Positions 28,821 through 36,712 of a DNA stretch of 58,743 bases are shown here, in pieces; position 1 is the stretch's first letter; each line of letters begins with the position of its first letter. The stretch lies in contig MWFF01000043.1 of assembly GCA_002071485.1 (NCBI GenBank), positions 1 to 58,743 of the forward strand. Reading direction: 5' to 3'. This stretch comes from Verrucomicrobia bacterium ADurb.Bin006 (lineage in GTDB: Bacteria > Verrucomicrobiota > Verrucomicrobiia > Limisphaerales > J093). Made by a program: the position numbers and the translations under genes. The notes under the pieces were generated by a model, which worked only from the letters and a program-made list of their open reading frames with translations, was not told the DNA's origin and searched no databases.

Positions 28821-29156
28821 TCAAAGCCTGGCGTGTGACCGACCATCGAGAGCGGTGTGTCCGGTTGTTGTCGGTGTTGTCTCGCCCGGTGAGCGGATTG
28901 CAAGGCCAAGCGATACCCCGCGCGTCCCGGGTCGTGACGTCCAGCGCGGGAACCCCGCAACAACCGCCTCGACGCGCCGGCGGCGGCGGAAGGTGTCAGG
29001 AGGGAGTGACCGTGACCGTGAGACTTCGAGGGCGTGCAGCGGCTGGAAGACCAACCGAGGGGAATCAAGCCTGCGAAACTCGGCCATCGCCTGCTCCGAA
29101 CCGGCCTCGTGCGTCACCAGTTTCACGAGGAAACCAGTATCCGCGTAGACCTTCAT
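28821..29156 (-). pseudogene. Decayed PIN-domain (VapC-like) toxin
   Basis: The ATG at 29156 begins MKVYADTGFLVKL, the first strand and first acidic residue (Asp6) of a PIN-domain RNase, continuing EAGSEQAMAEFRR and FQPLHALEV, as in VapC toxins. After that the similarity stops: the remaining ~60 residues are Arg/Ser/Thr-rich and lack the later acidic active-site residues, as after a frameshift. The frame stops after 111 codons, shorter than the usual ~130-145. Its ATG overlaps the stop of an upstream small frame by ATGA, the arrangement of antitoxin-toxin pairs. Confidence 0.5.
28869..28893. repeat. 25-nt dispersed repeat, copy A
   Basis: Matches 32344-32368 on the same strand at 23 of 25 positions; both copies end TCTCGCCCGGTGAG. 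The copies flank mutS. This copy lies within the degenerate C-terminal part of the PIN frame. What the repeat is remains unknown. Confidence 0.55.
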
Positions 29157-29332
29157 CGCCGGGATGCCGGGACGATCGTCGAAAGCGCAAGACCGGATGG
29201 CGGCTCCCGAACCCACGGCAGGGGGGCTGGCCACAGGCGCTGGGCTGGTCGCTTTCGCCTGTTGGAGTCAGCCAGACTTTTCCGAGAGGTGCCCTGCGCG
29301 GAGGCGAGGCCGTCATGGATTTGCCCCTTCAT
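29153..29332 (-). CDS. Possible antitoxin-like small protein upstream of the PIN remnant
   Basis: A frame of 59 residues (MKGQIHDGLASAQ to STIVPASRR), basic, ending with TGA overlapping the PIN ATG by four bases. Translational coupling of this kind is typical of toxin-antitoxin pairs. I see no known antitoxin DNA-binding motif, and it could be chance. The frame can be extended to 29452. Listed because of the overlap only. Confidence 0.22.
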   Translation of the reverse strand: MKGQIHDGLASAQGTSRKSLADSNRRKRPAQRLWPAPLPWVREPPSGLALSTIVPASRR

Positions 29333-29437
29333 CTCCGGCGTTCTTGGAGTTGACAATGGCGGGGTGGGACATTGACTTTGGGGGCATGACTGGCATGTCG
29401 GAGGGACCGGATTGCTCTTGCTGCCGCGGGGAACGCT

Positions 29438-32095
29438 ATGGGTGACCCGCAACTGACTCCCATGATGGCGCAGTACCGCCGGATCAAAGGGGAACTGCCG
29501 GCAGATGCGCTATTGTTGTTTCGGCTGGGGGACTTCTACGAGATGTTCTTCGAAGACGCCCAGACCGGCGCGCAACTCCTGAACCTGGCCCTGACGAGCC
29601 GAAACGCGGTGCCGATGTGCGGGCTTCCGTATCATGCCGCCGCGGGCTACATCGGGCGCATCCTGAAGGCCGGGCGCAAGGTGGCGATTTGCGACCAACT
29701 CGAAGATGCGAGGCCCGGCAGGCTCGTCAAGCGCGAGGTGACCCAGATTCTAAGCCCGGGCGCGCATTTTGACGAGCGCATGCTCGCCGCCGAGCGTCCG
29801 AATTACCTGGCGACCGTCTGCCGCATCGGCAAGACCTTCGGTCTAGCGCTCGTCGATCTGACGACCGCCGATTTCCGGACGACCGAACCGGACACGGAGA
29901 CATCGTTGCTGGCGGAACTCGAGCGCGTGCGGCCCTCCGAGGTTCTCCTCCCTTCGGAAGCCGCCGACCTGGCTGCGCTTCTGAGCAGCCGATCGAGGGC
30001 GAGGCCCTCCGCCACCCCGGGACAGCCGCCTGCCGCGTCCGGTGCGAGGACGGAATTCGGCTGGGTTCTGAGCCGTTACGACGATTGGGTGTTCGCGCCG
30101 GAGACTGCCCAGTTCACGCTGCGGGATCATTTCAAAGTGGCTTCGCTGGACGGCTTCGGCCTGCGCGGACGCGCCGCGGCGATGGGTGCGGCCGGCGCGG
30201 CGCTGCATTATCTGAGCCAGCAGCTCCGTCGCGACTTGGCCCACCTGACGCGGCTGAGTTTCTATCAGACCAGCGACTACCTCGTGCTCGATGCGGCGAC
30301 GATTCGGAACCTCGAAGTGCTCGAACCGCTGCATCGCGACGCCCCGCGCGACGCCTCGCTCTACGGCGCCCTCAACCGGACGGTGACTCCGATGGGGGCG
30401 CGCCGTCTGCGGGAATGGCTCTCGCAGCCGCTGGCAGCCGCGCGCCCGATCCGGCGACGTCAGCAGGCGATTGGGGCGTGGGTGGATCACCCCGCGCAAC
30501 TCGAGTCGTTTCGACGCGCGCTGGTCGAGGTTCGGGATCTCGAGCGGACGCTAAGCCGGCTGAGCGTGGGAACAGGCAACGCGCGCGATCTTGTGGCGCT
30601 GCGTCTTGGCCTCGAGCAGGTGCCGCGCGTGCGTGAGACCCTGATGACGGCACTCGACGAGGCGCCGGCGTCGGCCCCCGTGTTCAAGGAATTGGCCGCG
30701 TCCGACTCCGCCCAGGCTGCCCCGGACGACGAGGAAGGGTCCCGCCTCGTCGAGTTGGCGGGGCAACTGTCGGATTGTCCGGAGATTGTCGACCTCATCG
30801 GACGCGCGATTGTGGACGAAGCGCCGATGGCGCTGAAGGAAGGAGGGCTGATTCGGGACGGCTTCGATGCGGCGCTCGATGAACTCCGCCGCGCCGCTCG
30901 TGAAGGCAAGGATTGGATCGCGCAGCTTCAGCGAAAGGAAATCGAGCGGACTGGCATCGGCTCGCTCAAGATCAGATTCAACTCGGTGTTCGGCTATTAC
31001 ATCGAGGTCACGAAGGCCAACCTCGCCAAGGTCCCCGGCGACTATGTCCGCAAGCAGACCATTGCCAACGGTGAGCGGTTCATCACCTCGGACCTCAAAG
31101 AGATGGAAAGCAGAATCCTCGGCGCCGAGGAGCGGGGTGTGAAGCTCGAATACGAGCTCTTTCTCCGAGTGCGGGAACGGGTGCTTGGGCGCGTCGCGGA
31201 AATCCAGCAGACCGCGACGGCGCTGGGCGAACTGGACGTGCTCGCCGGGCTGGCCGAGACCGCGCGTCTGCACAATTACTGCTGTCCCGAAGTGGGCGAG
31301 GCGGGGCGCTTGGTCATTCGCGACGGGCGGCACCCGGTGTTGGACCAGAACCTGGCGGGAGAGCGGTTCGTGCCCAACGATACGGAATTGGGCGTCGAGA
31401 CCCAGCAGATCGGTCTGATTACGGGTCCGAACATGGCCGGAAAGAGCACCTTCATCCGGCAGGTGGCGTTGCTCACCCTGTTGGCCCATGCCGGCTCGTT
31501 CGTCCCCGCCGCCTCGGCACGCATCGATCTGGTCGACCGCATCTTCACGCGCATTGGCGCGAGCGACGATCTGGCGCGGGGCCAATCGACGTTCATGGTC
31601 GAGATGAGCGAGACGGCGAACATCCTCAACAACGCCACCGTGCGCAGCCTGGTGATCCTGGATGAGATCGGGCGGGGGACGAGCACCTTCGATGGCCTAA
31701 GCCTGGCTTGGAGCATCGTCGAATACCTACATAACCAGGTCGGCGCCAAGACACTCTTCGCCACGCATTATCACGAACTGACCGAGCTTGCCGGCCGACT
31801 CAAGCGCCTGCGGAACTACAACGTCGCCGTGCGCGAATGGAACGATCAGGTCGTCTTCCTGCGCAAGATCGTGCCGGGGGGCACGGACAAGAGCTACGGC
31901 ATCCAGGTGGCGCGTCTGGCGGGTGTGCCCAGGGACGTGCTGGATCGCGCCAAGGCCATTCTGAGAAACCTCGAGGAATCGGAGTTGACGCCCGAGGGCA
32001 ACGTGCGTCGGCCCGCGCGCCACCGGATCGAGCGCGAGACCCTGCAGGCGCTCGAACCGCCGCCGCAGTTGGACCTGTTCGAAAGCAGGGCGTAA
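29438..32095 (+). CDS. mutS: DNA mismatch repair ATPase MutS
   Basis: 885 residues, the normal size. Recognises base mismatches and small loops, then recruits the rest of the repair machinery. GDFYEMFFEDA (31 onward) contains the Phe-x-Glu mismatch-reading motif. FGYYIEVTKANLAKVP lies in the clamp region. GPNMAGKSTFIRQ (about 662) is Walker A, LVILDEIGRGTSTFDG (about 738) is Walker B with the signature, and LFATHYHELTEL is the conserved His motif. The C-terminal ~50 residues, with LEPPPQLDLFES, end in a family-typical motif. The ATG at 29438 (MGDPQLTPMMAQY) starts directly at the conserved domain. mutL is not in the window. Confidence 0.97.
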   Translation: MGDPQLTPMMAQYRRIKGELPADALLLFRLGDFYEMFFEDAQTGAQLLNLALTSRNAVPMCGLPYHAAAGYIGRILKAGRKVAICDQLEDARPGRLVKREVTQILSPGAHFDERMLAAERPNYLATVCRIGKTFGLALVDLTTADFRTTEPDTETSLLAELERVRPSEVLLPSEAADLAALLSSRSRARPSATPGQPPAASGARTEFGWVLSRYDDWVFAPETAQFTLRDHFKVASLDGFGLRGRAAAMGAAGAALHYLSQQLRRDLAHLTRLSFYQTSDYLVLDAATIRNLEVLEPLHRDAPRDASLYGALNRTVTPMGARRLREWLSQPLAAARPIRRRQQAIGAWVDHPAQLESFRRALVEVRDLERTLSRLSVGTGNARDLVALRLGLEQVPRVRETLMTALDEAPASAPVFKELAASDSAQAAPDDEEGSRLVELAGQLSDCPEIVDLIGRAIVDEAPMALKEGGLIRDGFDAALDELRRAAREGKDWIAQLQRKEIERTGIGSLKIRFNSVFGYYIEVTKANLAKVPGDYVRKQTIANGERFITSDLKEMESRILGAEERGVKLEYELFLRVRERVLGRVAEIQQTATALGELDVLAGLAETARLHNYCCPEVGEAGRLVIRDGRHPVLDQNLAGERFVPNDTELGVETQQIGLITGPNMAGKSTFIRQVALLTLLAHAGSFVPAASARIDLVDRIFTRIGASDDLARGQSTFMVEMSETANILNNATVRSLVILDEIGRGTSTFDGLSLAWSIVEYLHNQVGAKTLFATHYHELTELAGRLKRLRNYNVAVREWNDQVVFLRKIVPGGTDKSYGIQVARLAGVPRDVLDRAKAILRNLEESELTPEGNVRRPARHRIERETLQALEPPPQLDLFESRA

Positions 32096-32314
32096 TTCAT
32101 GGGGAGCTTTGACATTCAACGGTCGAATGCGCGCGAGAACCATGAACCAGAAGCGTACAACTCTCGACTCTCGGCTCTCAACTGGTCCGATTCATGGATG
32201 CGAAATACAGGTCTTTCGGCTATACTGCACGATTCGCACGCACTCATATGACAAGAGAGAGCAGTCTCGCAGGCCAACTCGCCAGGTTGCGGGTTCCTTG
32301 TGATGTTGCTAAAG

Positions 32315-32385
32315 GTTGCTGGCGGGTCGGTGCATCTGACAGGTGTCGGTTTTATCTCGCCCGGTGAGGGCACCGGGCCAGCAAC
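32315..32385. repeat. Structured repeat: nested inverted repeat around the 25-nt repeat, copy B
   Basis: GTTGCTGGC (32315-32323) pairs with GCCAGCAAC (32377-32385), and CGGTGC (32328-32333) pairs with GCACCG (32370-32375), giving a long two-part stem. The loop carries 32344-32368, the second copy of the 25-nt repeat (23/25 to 28869-28893). It may be a folded mobile-element end or a structured RNA. No T-run follows, so it is not a simple terminator. Confidence 0.5.
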
Positions 32386-32440
32386 GGATGGAGACTCCCG
32401 CTGCAGGCCGCGTTTTGGCCCCTCCGATTGAGGCGGCGCG

Positions 32441-32468
32441 TTGACTTGGGACAGCCTCTCCTTATAGT
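32441..32468 (+). promoter_or_regulatory. Promoter of the Fur-family gene (leaderless type)
   Basis: TTGACT (32441-32446), 16-base spacer, TATAGT (32463-32468). The -10 box ends 6 bases before the ATG at 32475, so the predicted transcription start falls on or next to the A of ATG. There is no Shine-Dalgarno sequence. This implies a leaderless mRNA. Confidence 0.65.
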
Positions 32469-32474
32469 GCGGAC

Positions 32475-32966
32475 ATGGCCGCCACCGGGAAATCATGTGC
32501 GATCGGGCGTTTTGCGGCGTTCCTGAGCCAAAGAGGGCTTCGACTGACCGCCCAGCGCCGCGCGATTCTCGATGCGGTATTCGGGACGCACCAGCACTTT
32601 ACAGCCGATGAGTTGCTGGTTTGGGCGCGGGCGTTGGATCGGTCGGTGTCCCGGGCCACGGTGTATCGGATGCTGCCCTTGTTGACCGAGAGCGGCCTGG
32701 TGCGGGCGCTGGATCTGGGGAAAAACAGCAAGGTGTTCGATCCCAACTACGCGGATCATCCGAACCACAACCATCTCATCTGCGAGAACTGCGATCGGAT
32801 CATCGAGTTCGAGAGCGAGGAAATCGCCCGGCTGGCCGAGGACATTGGCCGGAGGCTGGGGTTTGAGGTGACGGGTCAAAAGCTTCATCTGACCGGGGCG
32901 TGTGTCGAATTCGGGGCCCGGGGCACATGCGCGCACAAAGGGCGGCGGCATGGCCGCTCGGGTTGA
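32475..32966 (+). CDS. Fur-family metal-responsive transcriptional regulator
   Basis: 163 residues. An N-terminal winged helix (RGLRLTAQRRAILDAVF, then SRATVYRMLPLLTESGLV) is the Fur recognition domain. HNHLICENCDRIIEFES holds the metal-site His residues and the Cys103-x2-Cys106 zinc pair; a second Cys pair is spaced differently (GACVEFGARGTC) near the C-terminus. The family includes Fur, Zur, PerR and Nur, which repress metal-uptake or peroxide-stress genes when metal-bound; the subtype is not decidable here. The start codon lies directly behind a strong promoter. dnaG follows within 8 bases, which could link primase expression to this transcript. Confidence 0.9.
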   Translation: MAATGKSCAIGRFAAFLSQRGLRLTAQRRAILDAVFGTHQHFTADELLVWARALDRSVSRATVYRMLPLLTESGLVRALDLGKNSKVFDPNYADHPNHNHLICENCDRIIEFESEEIARLAEDIGRRLGFEVTGQKLHLTGACVEFGARGTCAHKGRRHGRSG

Positions 32967-32973
32967 GAGGTCC

Positions 32974-34779
32974 ATGACTGGTCTGATCTCGCCGCAGTTG
33001 ATCGAGCAGATTCGAGCCGCCAGCGACATCGTCGATGTGGTTGGCGGGTATCTGCCGTTGAAGCGGGCCGGGGCGAATTTCGTGGCTTTGTGTCCGTTTC
33101 ATCGTGAGAAGACGCCGAGTTTTCACGTCAACCCGCAGCGGCAGATTTTCCATTGTTTCGGCTGCCAGAAAGGGGGGGACGTATTCACGTTTGTACGCGA
33201 ATACGAGAGTCTGAGCTTTGTCGAGGCTGTGCGCCGGTTGGCGGAGCGGGCGCGGATACCGATCGAGTTCGAGCAGGAGCCGGGCGAGCGCCAGAGCCGG
33301 TTTCGCAAGGACACCCTGCTCGAGATGCACGAGCGGATCGCCCAGCGCTGGCAGGCGGTTCTGAACAACGACGCCGCAGGCCAGGTCGCGCGGGATTATC
33401 TGATTCGGCGCGGTGTGACCGACGAGGCCGTCCGGCTCTTCCGCCTCGGGTACGCTCCGGACCTCTGGGATGACACCGTCAACTGGGCCAAGAGCAAGGG
33501 TTACGACCCCGCGCTCGTCGAGGAGGCGGGCCTGATCACCCGCAAACAGGGCGAAGGAGGGACGTTCGGACGGCATTACGACCGGTTCCGCGGGCGGTTG
33601 ATGTTCCCGATTTGCGACGAGCAGGGGCGGGTGATTGCGTTCAGCGGACGCATCTTGAGCGGGGATGAGAAGACGGCGAAGTACGTAAACTCTCCCGAGA
33701 CGCCGATCTTCACCAAGGGACGGGTGCTCTTCGGGCTCGACAAATCGAAGCGGGCGATTCTGGACGCCGGGCGGGTCATCGTGTGCGAGGGGCAGTTGGA
33801 TTTGATGGCCTGCTACATGGCCGGAGTTCAAAACGTCGTGGCGCCTCAGGGCACGGCCTTGACCGGCGACCATTGCCACGTTCTCAAGCGGTATGTCGAC
33901 GAAGCCGTGCTGTGCTTCGATGCGGACGTTGCGGGCCAGAACGCGGCGTTGCGGGCGTTGGACGATTTGCTGCAGTCAGGCCTGGCCATCCGGGTCGCCA
34001 CCATCCCCGCCCCTCACGATCCGGACAGCTTCATCAGAGATCGAGGGGCCGAGGCGTTCCGGAACCTGATCGAGAACGCCCAGGGTTTTTTCGATTACCT
34101 GCTCGACCGTCTGGTGGGAACCAATGATGGGGCCACGGACCGCGGCCGCATGGCGATCGTGAACGGCATGGCCGAGTACCTCCACAAGACCGGCAACGCC
34201 GTGCTCGTCGACACCTACGCTCAGAAGACCGCGCAGCGCCTGGGCGTCAGCATCGAGGCGGTGCGGGCCGAATTCCGAAAGGGCCCCAGGCCTTCGCCCG
34301 CGCGACGCGAGACAACCGACGCGTCGCCAGTGTCCGAGCCGGCGGCTCGTCCGGCTCCCCAGGAATCCTGGCTACTCCGACTGCTTTTGGGCAACGACGC
34401 TTTGGTCCCGCTGGCGGCCGATCGTCTGGACTTGAACTGGCTGCAGCATGCCGCGGTGCGCGACTTGATCAGGCGCCGTCTCGAGGCGGAGGCGGGTGGG
34501 ACGTGGCGCGGAGTTGCCGTCTTCCTAGGGCAATTCGAGGATGCGCAGAGTCGGCAACTCATCACCGAGGCGGTGTCCGAAACCCTTGGAACGGCGGATC
34601 CTGAGAGGCTTTTACACGACGTGTTGAGGCGGTTGCGGGACACGGCGCTGGATCGTGAGATCGTGCAGGTGAACCGGCAGATCGCGGACAACGCGCTCAG
34701 CGATGGCCAGCGATTCGAGTTGTTGCGCCGCAAGCAGGGCTTGGTGGCCGCGAAACAGGCACCGCTCCGGCCCGCATGA
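32974..34779 (+). CDS. dnaG: DNA primase DnaG
   Basis: About 601 residues from the ATG at 32974 (MTGLISPQLIEQI), which follows a GAGAGG; upstream in-frame ATGs at 32950 and 32902 overlap the regulator gene. CPFHREKTPSFHVN with HCFGC (about 40-64) is the CHC2 zinc finger. VIVCEGQLDLMACYMAGV (about 269) and CFDADVAG (about 316) are TOPRIM motifs binding Mg. The C-terminal ~150 residues, including LGNDALVPLAADRLDL, correspond to the helicase-interacting region. It synthesises RNA primers at the replication fork. The usual rpoD neighbour is absent. Length is normal. Confidence 0.96.
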   Translation: MTGLISPQLIEQIRAASDIVDVVGGYLPLKRAGANFVALCPFHREKTPSFHVNPQRQIFHCFGCQKGGDVFTFVREYESLSFVEAVRRLAERARIPIEFEQEPGERQSRFRKDTLLEMHERIAQRWQAVLNNDAAGQVARDYLIRRGVTDEAVRLFRLGYAPDLWDDTVNWAKSKGYDPALVEEAGLITRKQGEGGTFGRHYDRFRGRLMFPICDEQGRVIAFSGRILSGDEKTAKYVNSPETPIFTKGRVLFGLDKSKRAILDAGRVIVCEGQLDLMACYMAGVQNVVAPQGTALTGDHCHVLKRYVDEAVLCFDADVAGQNAALRALDDLLQSGLAIRVATIPAPHDPDSFIRDRGAEAFRNLIENAQGFFDYLLDRLVGTNDGATDRGRMAIVNGMAEYLHKTGNAVLVDTYAQKTAQRLGVSIEAVRAEFRKGPRPSPARRETTDASPVSEPAARPAPQESWLLRLLLGNDALVPLAADRLDLNWLQHAAVRDLIRRRLEAEAGGTWRGVAVFLGQFEDAQSRQLITEAVSETLGTADPERLLHDVLRRLRDTALDREIVQVNRQIADNALSDGQRFELLRRKQGLVAAKQAPLRPA

Positions 34780-35186
34780 TACTGGTCTCGGCTCAGCGCG
34801 CCATGCGGCGGCGGAACAAGAGTGTCAGGCCGCCCAGGAGGACGAGAGCGAAGGAGCTCGGTTCGAGTCAGTTTCTGCCCCGCTGGCTGGCCTGCAATGA
34901 GCGCGCAGCCCGCCCCGGGGCGTCAACTCAAAACGGTCAAAAACACTGGGAGTTTTCCACGGTTTGCGGGGTGCGCAGCGGGCTACTTTCGGGCGGCTGC
35001 CGTCCGGGCAAACCAAAAAAAGATGCTTTTTCAACAAATCTCGGTTAGCACCCGGCCTGTGGGGAGGCTAGAGAAATGTACGCATCTTATCGGGATGGCG
35101 GCGATGCAGGCGTCGAGGGCGAACAGGTGCGTCCTGACGGCTTGGGGGAGACGGGCCTGATTGGCTGATGGGAAGGCGGGTTTTTT
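34780..35186. other. Intergenic region upstream of the hdr-mvh operon
   Basis: No convincing full gene. It holds a PEP-CTERM tail remnant at its left end (minus strand), then an A/T-richer stretch (34920-35040) with short A and T runs, unlike the GC-rich genes around it. The hdr-mvh promoter should lie here, but I see no clear -35/-10 pair. Confidence 0.4.
34793..34867 (-). pseudogene. Orphan PEP-CTERM sorting-signal tail
   Basis: The minus strand reads LEPSSFALVLLGGL, then TLLFRRRMAR and TGA: a PEP-type motif, a hydrophobic helix and an Arg cluster, the exact shape of a PEP-CTERM exosortase signal (consensus Val-Pro-Glu-Pro start, here Leu-Glu-Pro). A TGA lies immediately upstream in frame, so no protein is attached. 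It is best read as the end of a deleted secreted-protein gene. Confidence 0.55.
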
Positions 35187-35762
35187 ATGGAGATGACGCG
35201 CACAATCAAGTACGAGGCGGACCGGGTCAAAGGCTTCGGCGAGGAAGTCATGAGCGTGCCTGGGTGCGAGAAGTTGAAGGACTGCATCCAGTGCGGCACC
35301 TGTTCGGGGGTATGTCCTCTGAGCATCTACATGGATTTCACGCCGCGGCAGGTGATCGAGATGACGCGGTTCGACTTTAAGAACGAGGTTCTGGGGAGCA
35401 AGACCATCTGGCTATGCGCCTCGTGTTACGCCTGCTCGGTCGAGTGTCCGCAGCAGATTGGGATCACGGACATCATGTACGAGCTCAAGCAGAGGGCCAT
35501 CAAGGAGAAAGTCTATCCGCGCGGCCTGCCGACTCCGGTGTTGGCGCAGGAGTTTACGAAGATGGTGCACGACTACGGGCGGGTGAACGAGATTCTGCTG
35601 GCCACCAAGATGTACATGAAGACCAACCCGTTGGCTGCCATGGGAATGTCCACACTGGGGTTGGGCATGATCAAGACGGGGCGCTTCTCGATGATCCAGG
35701 AGAAAATCCAGGGCCGGGCTGACTTGGCGCGGATGCTCGAGACGGTGGACGAAGGAAAGTGA
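35187..35762 (+). CDS. hdrC: Heterodisulfide reductase subunit C-like iron-sulfur protein
   Basis: 191 residues. Two complete 4Fe-4S binding sets: C33-C36-C39-C43 (CIQCGTCSGVCP) and C77-C80-C83-C87 (CASCYACSVECP). The rest (KFTKM... helix region to LETVDEGK) is helical, as in HdrC, which passes electrons from HdrA to HdrB. No membrane segment, so this is the soluble type. It opens the operon hdrC, hdrB, hdrA, mvhD, mvhG, mvhA. The ATG at 35187 is followed by a second ATG at 35193; the first is preceded by GGAAGG about 12 bases away. The stop is 11 bases before the hdrB ATG. Confidence 0.92.
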   Translation: MEMTRTIKYEADRVKGFGEEVMSVPGCEKLKDCIQCGTCSGVCPLSIYMDFTPRQVIEMTRFDFKNEVLGSKTIWLCASCYACSVECPQQIGITDIMYELKQRAIKEKVYPRGLPTPVLAQEFTKMVHDYGRVNEILLATKMYMKTNPLAAMGMSTLGLGMIKTGRFSMIQEKIQGRADLARMLETVDEGK

Positions 35763-35773
35763 AAGGCCGACGC

Positions 35774-36673
35774 ATGAAGTACTCGTATTATCCTGGCTGT
35801 TCGCTGAAGGGACAAGGACGGGCCTACGAGGAGTCGCTCCTGCCCGTGATGCGGCACCTCGGCATCGAACTCGAAGAGTTGCCGGATTGGAACTGCTGCG
35901 GCGCGACGGCCTACATGGCGGTGGACGAAGGCAAGGCGTGCGTGGCGGCTTCCCGGAATCTGGCGATTGCGGAGAAGGCTGGTTTGCAGCAGGTGTTGGC
36001 GCCGTGCAGCGCGTGTTACCTGGTGCTCAACAAGACGCAGCACCTCATCCACGATTACCCCCAGATCAAGTCTGCGGTGGATCGCGCGATGACGTCCGTG
36101 AATCTCAAGTACTCGACCGACATCCCGGTGCGGCATCCGCTCGACGTGCTGATCAGCGACGTGGGGGTGGATGCGATCAAGCAGAAGGTGACGCACCCGC
36201 TCAAGGGGTTGAAAGTGGCGCCTTACTACGGATGCCAGATCGTTCGTCCGTATGCGACGTTCGACGACCAGTTCAATCCGACCTCGATGGACCGCATCCT
36301 CGAAGCGCTGGGTGCGACGATGGTCCAGTTCCCGCTCAAGACCAAGTGCTGCGGCGGAAGCCTGACCGGCACACTGCCCGAGGCGGGGCTGCGGCTCTCC
36401 TACATCATTTTGAAGGAAGCCATCAAGCGGGGCGCGGATGTGATCGCCACGGTGTGTCCCCTCTGCCTGTTCAATCTGGACTCGTTCCACGGCAAGATCG
36501 CCGCGAAATGGGAATCCGCCCGGATTCCCACCGTGTACTTCACCCAGCTCATGGGTTTGGCCTTTGGGATGACGGCCAAGCAGATGGGGCTGCAACGCGG
36601 TTTGGTGCCCATGAAGCCGCTGGCGTCGGCGCCGGCCTGTTGTGCCGCGCGGACCGCGGCGGCGGCGACCTGA
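35774..36673 (+). CDS. hdrB: Heterodisulfide reductase subunit B-like protein
   Basis: 299 residues from the ATG at 35774 (MKYSYYPGCSLKG); a GTG at 35759 is in frame but less natural. Two CCG domains bind the noncubane 4Fe-4S clusters that cleave the disulfide in methanogens: C9, C41-C42, C78, C81, and C154, C192-C193, C228, C231. All expected Cys residues are present, so the catalytic site looks intact. The natural acceptor here cannot be coenzyme M-coenzyme B disulfide unless those cofactors exist in this bacterium, so the substrate is unknown. The tail after residue 280 is Ala-rich with an extra Cys pair. Confidence 0.93.
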   Translation: MKYSYYPGCSLKGQGRAYEESLLPVMRHLGIELEELPDWNCCGATAYMAVDEGKACVAASRNLAIAEKAGLQQVLAPCSACYLVLNKTQHLIHDYPQIKSAVDRAMTSVNLKYSTDIPVRHPLDVLISDVGVDAIKQKVTHPLKGLKVAPYYGCQIVRPYATFDDQFNPTSMDRILEALGATMVQFPLKTKCCGGSLTGTLPEAGLRLSYIILKEAIKRGADVIATVCPLCLFNLDSFHGKIAAKWESARIPTVYFTQLMGLAFGMTAKQMGLQRGLVPMKPLASAPACCAARTAAAAT

Positions 36674-36712
36674 GCGGCCCGAGACGATTGCTCGAATCGA
36701 AAGAAGACCGAC

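Larger units (their letters stand above)
32096..32474. other. Intergenic region between mutS and the Fur-family gene
   Basis: No open frame here looks like a gene. It holds a structured inverted repeat (32315-32385) containing copy B of a 25-nt repeat, and the promoter of the downstream regulator at its right end. The first 200 bases show nothing I can assign. Confidence 0.5.
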
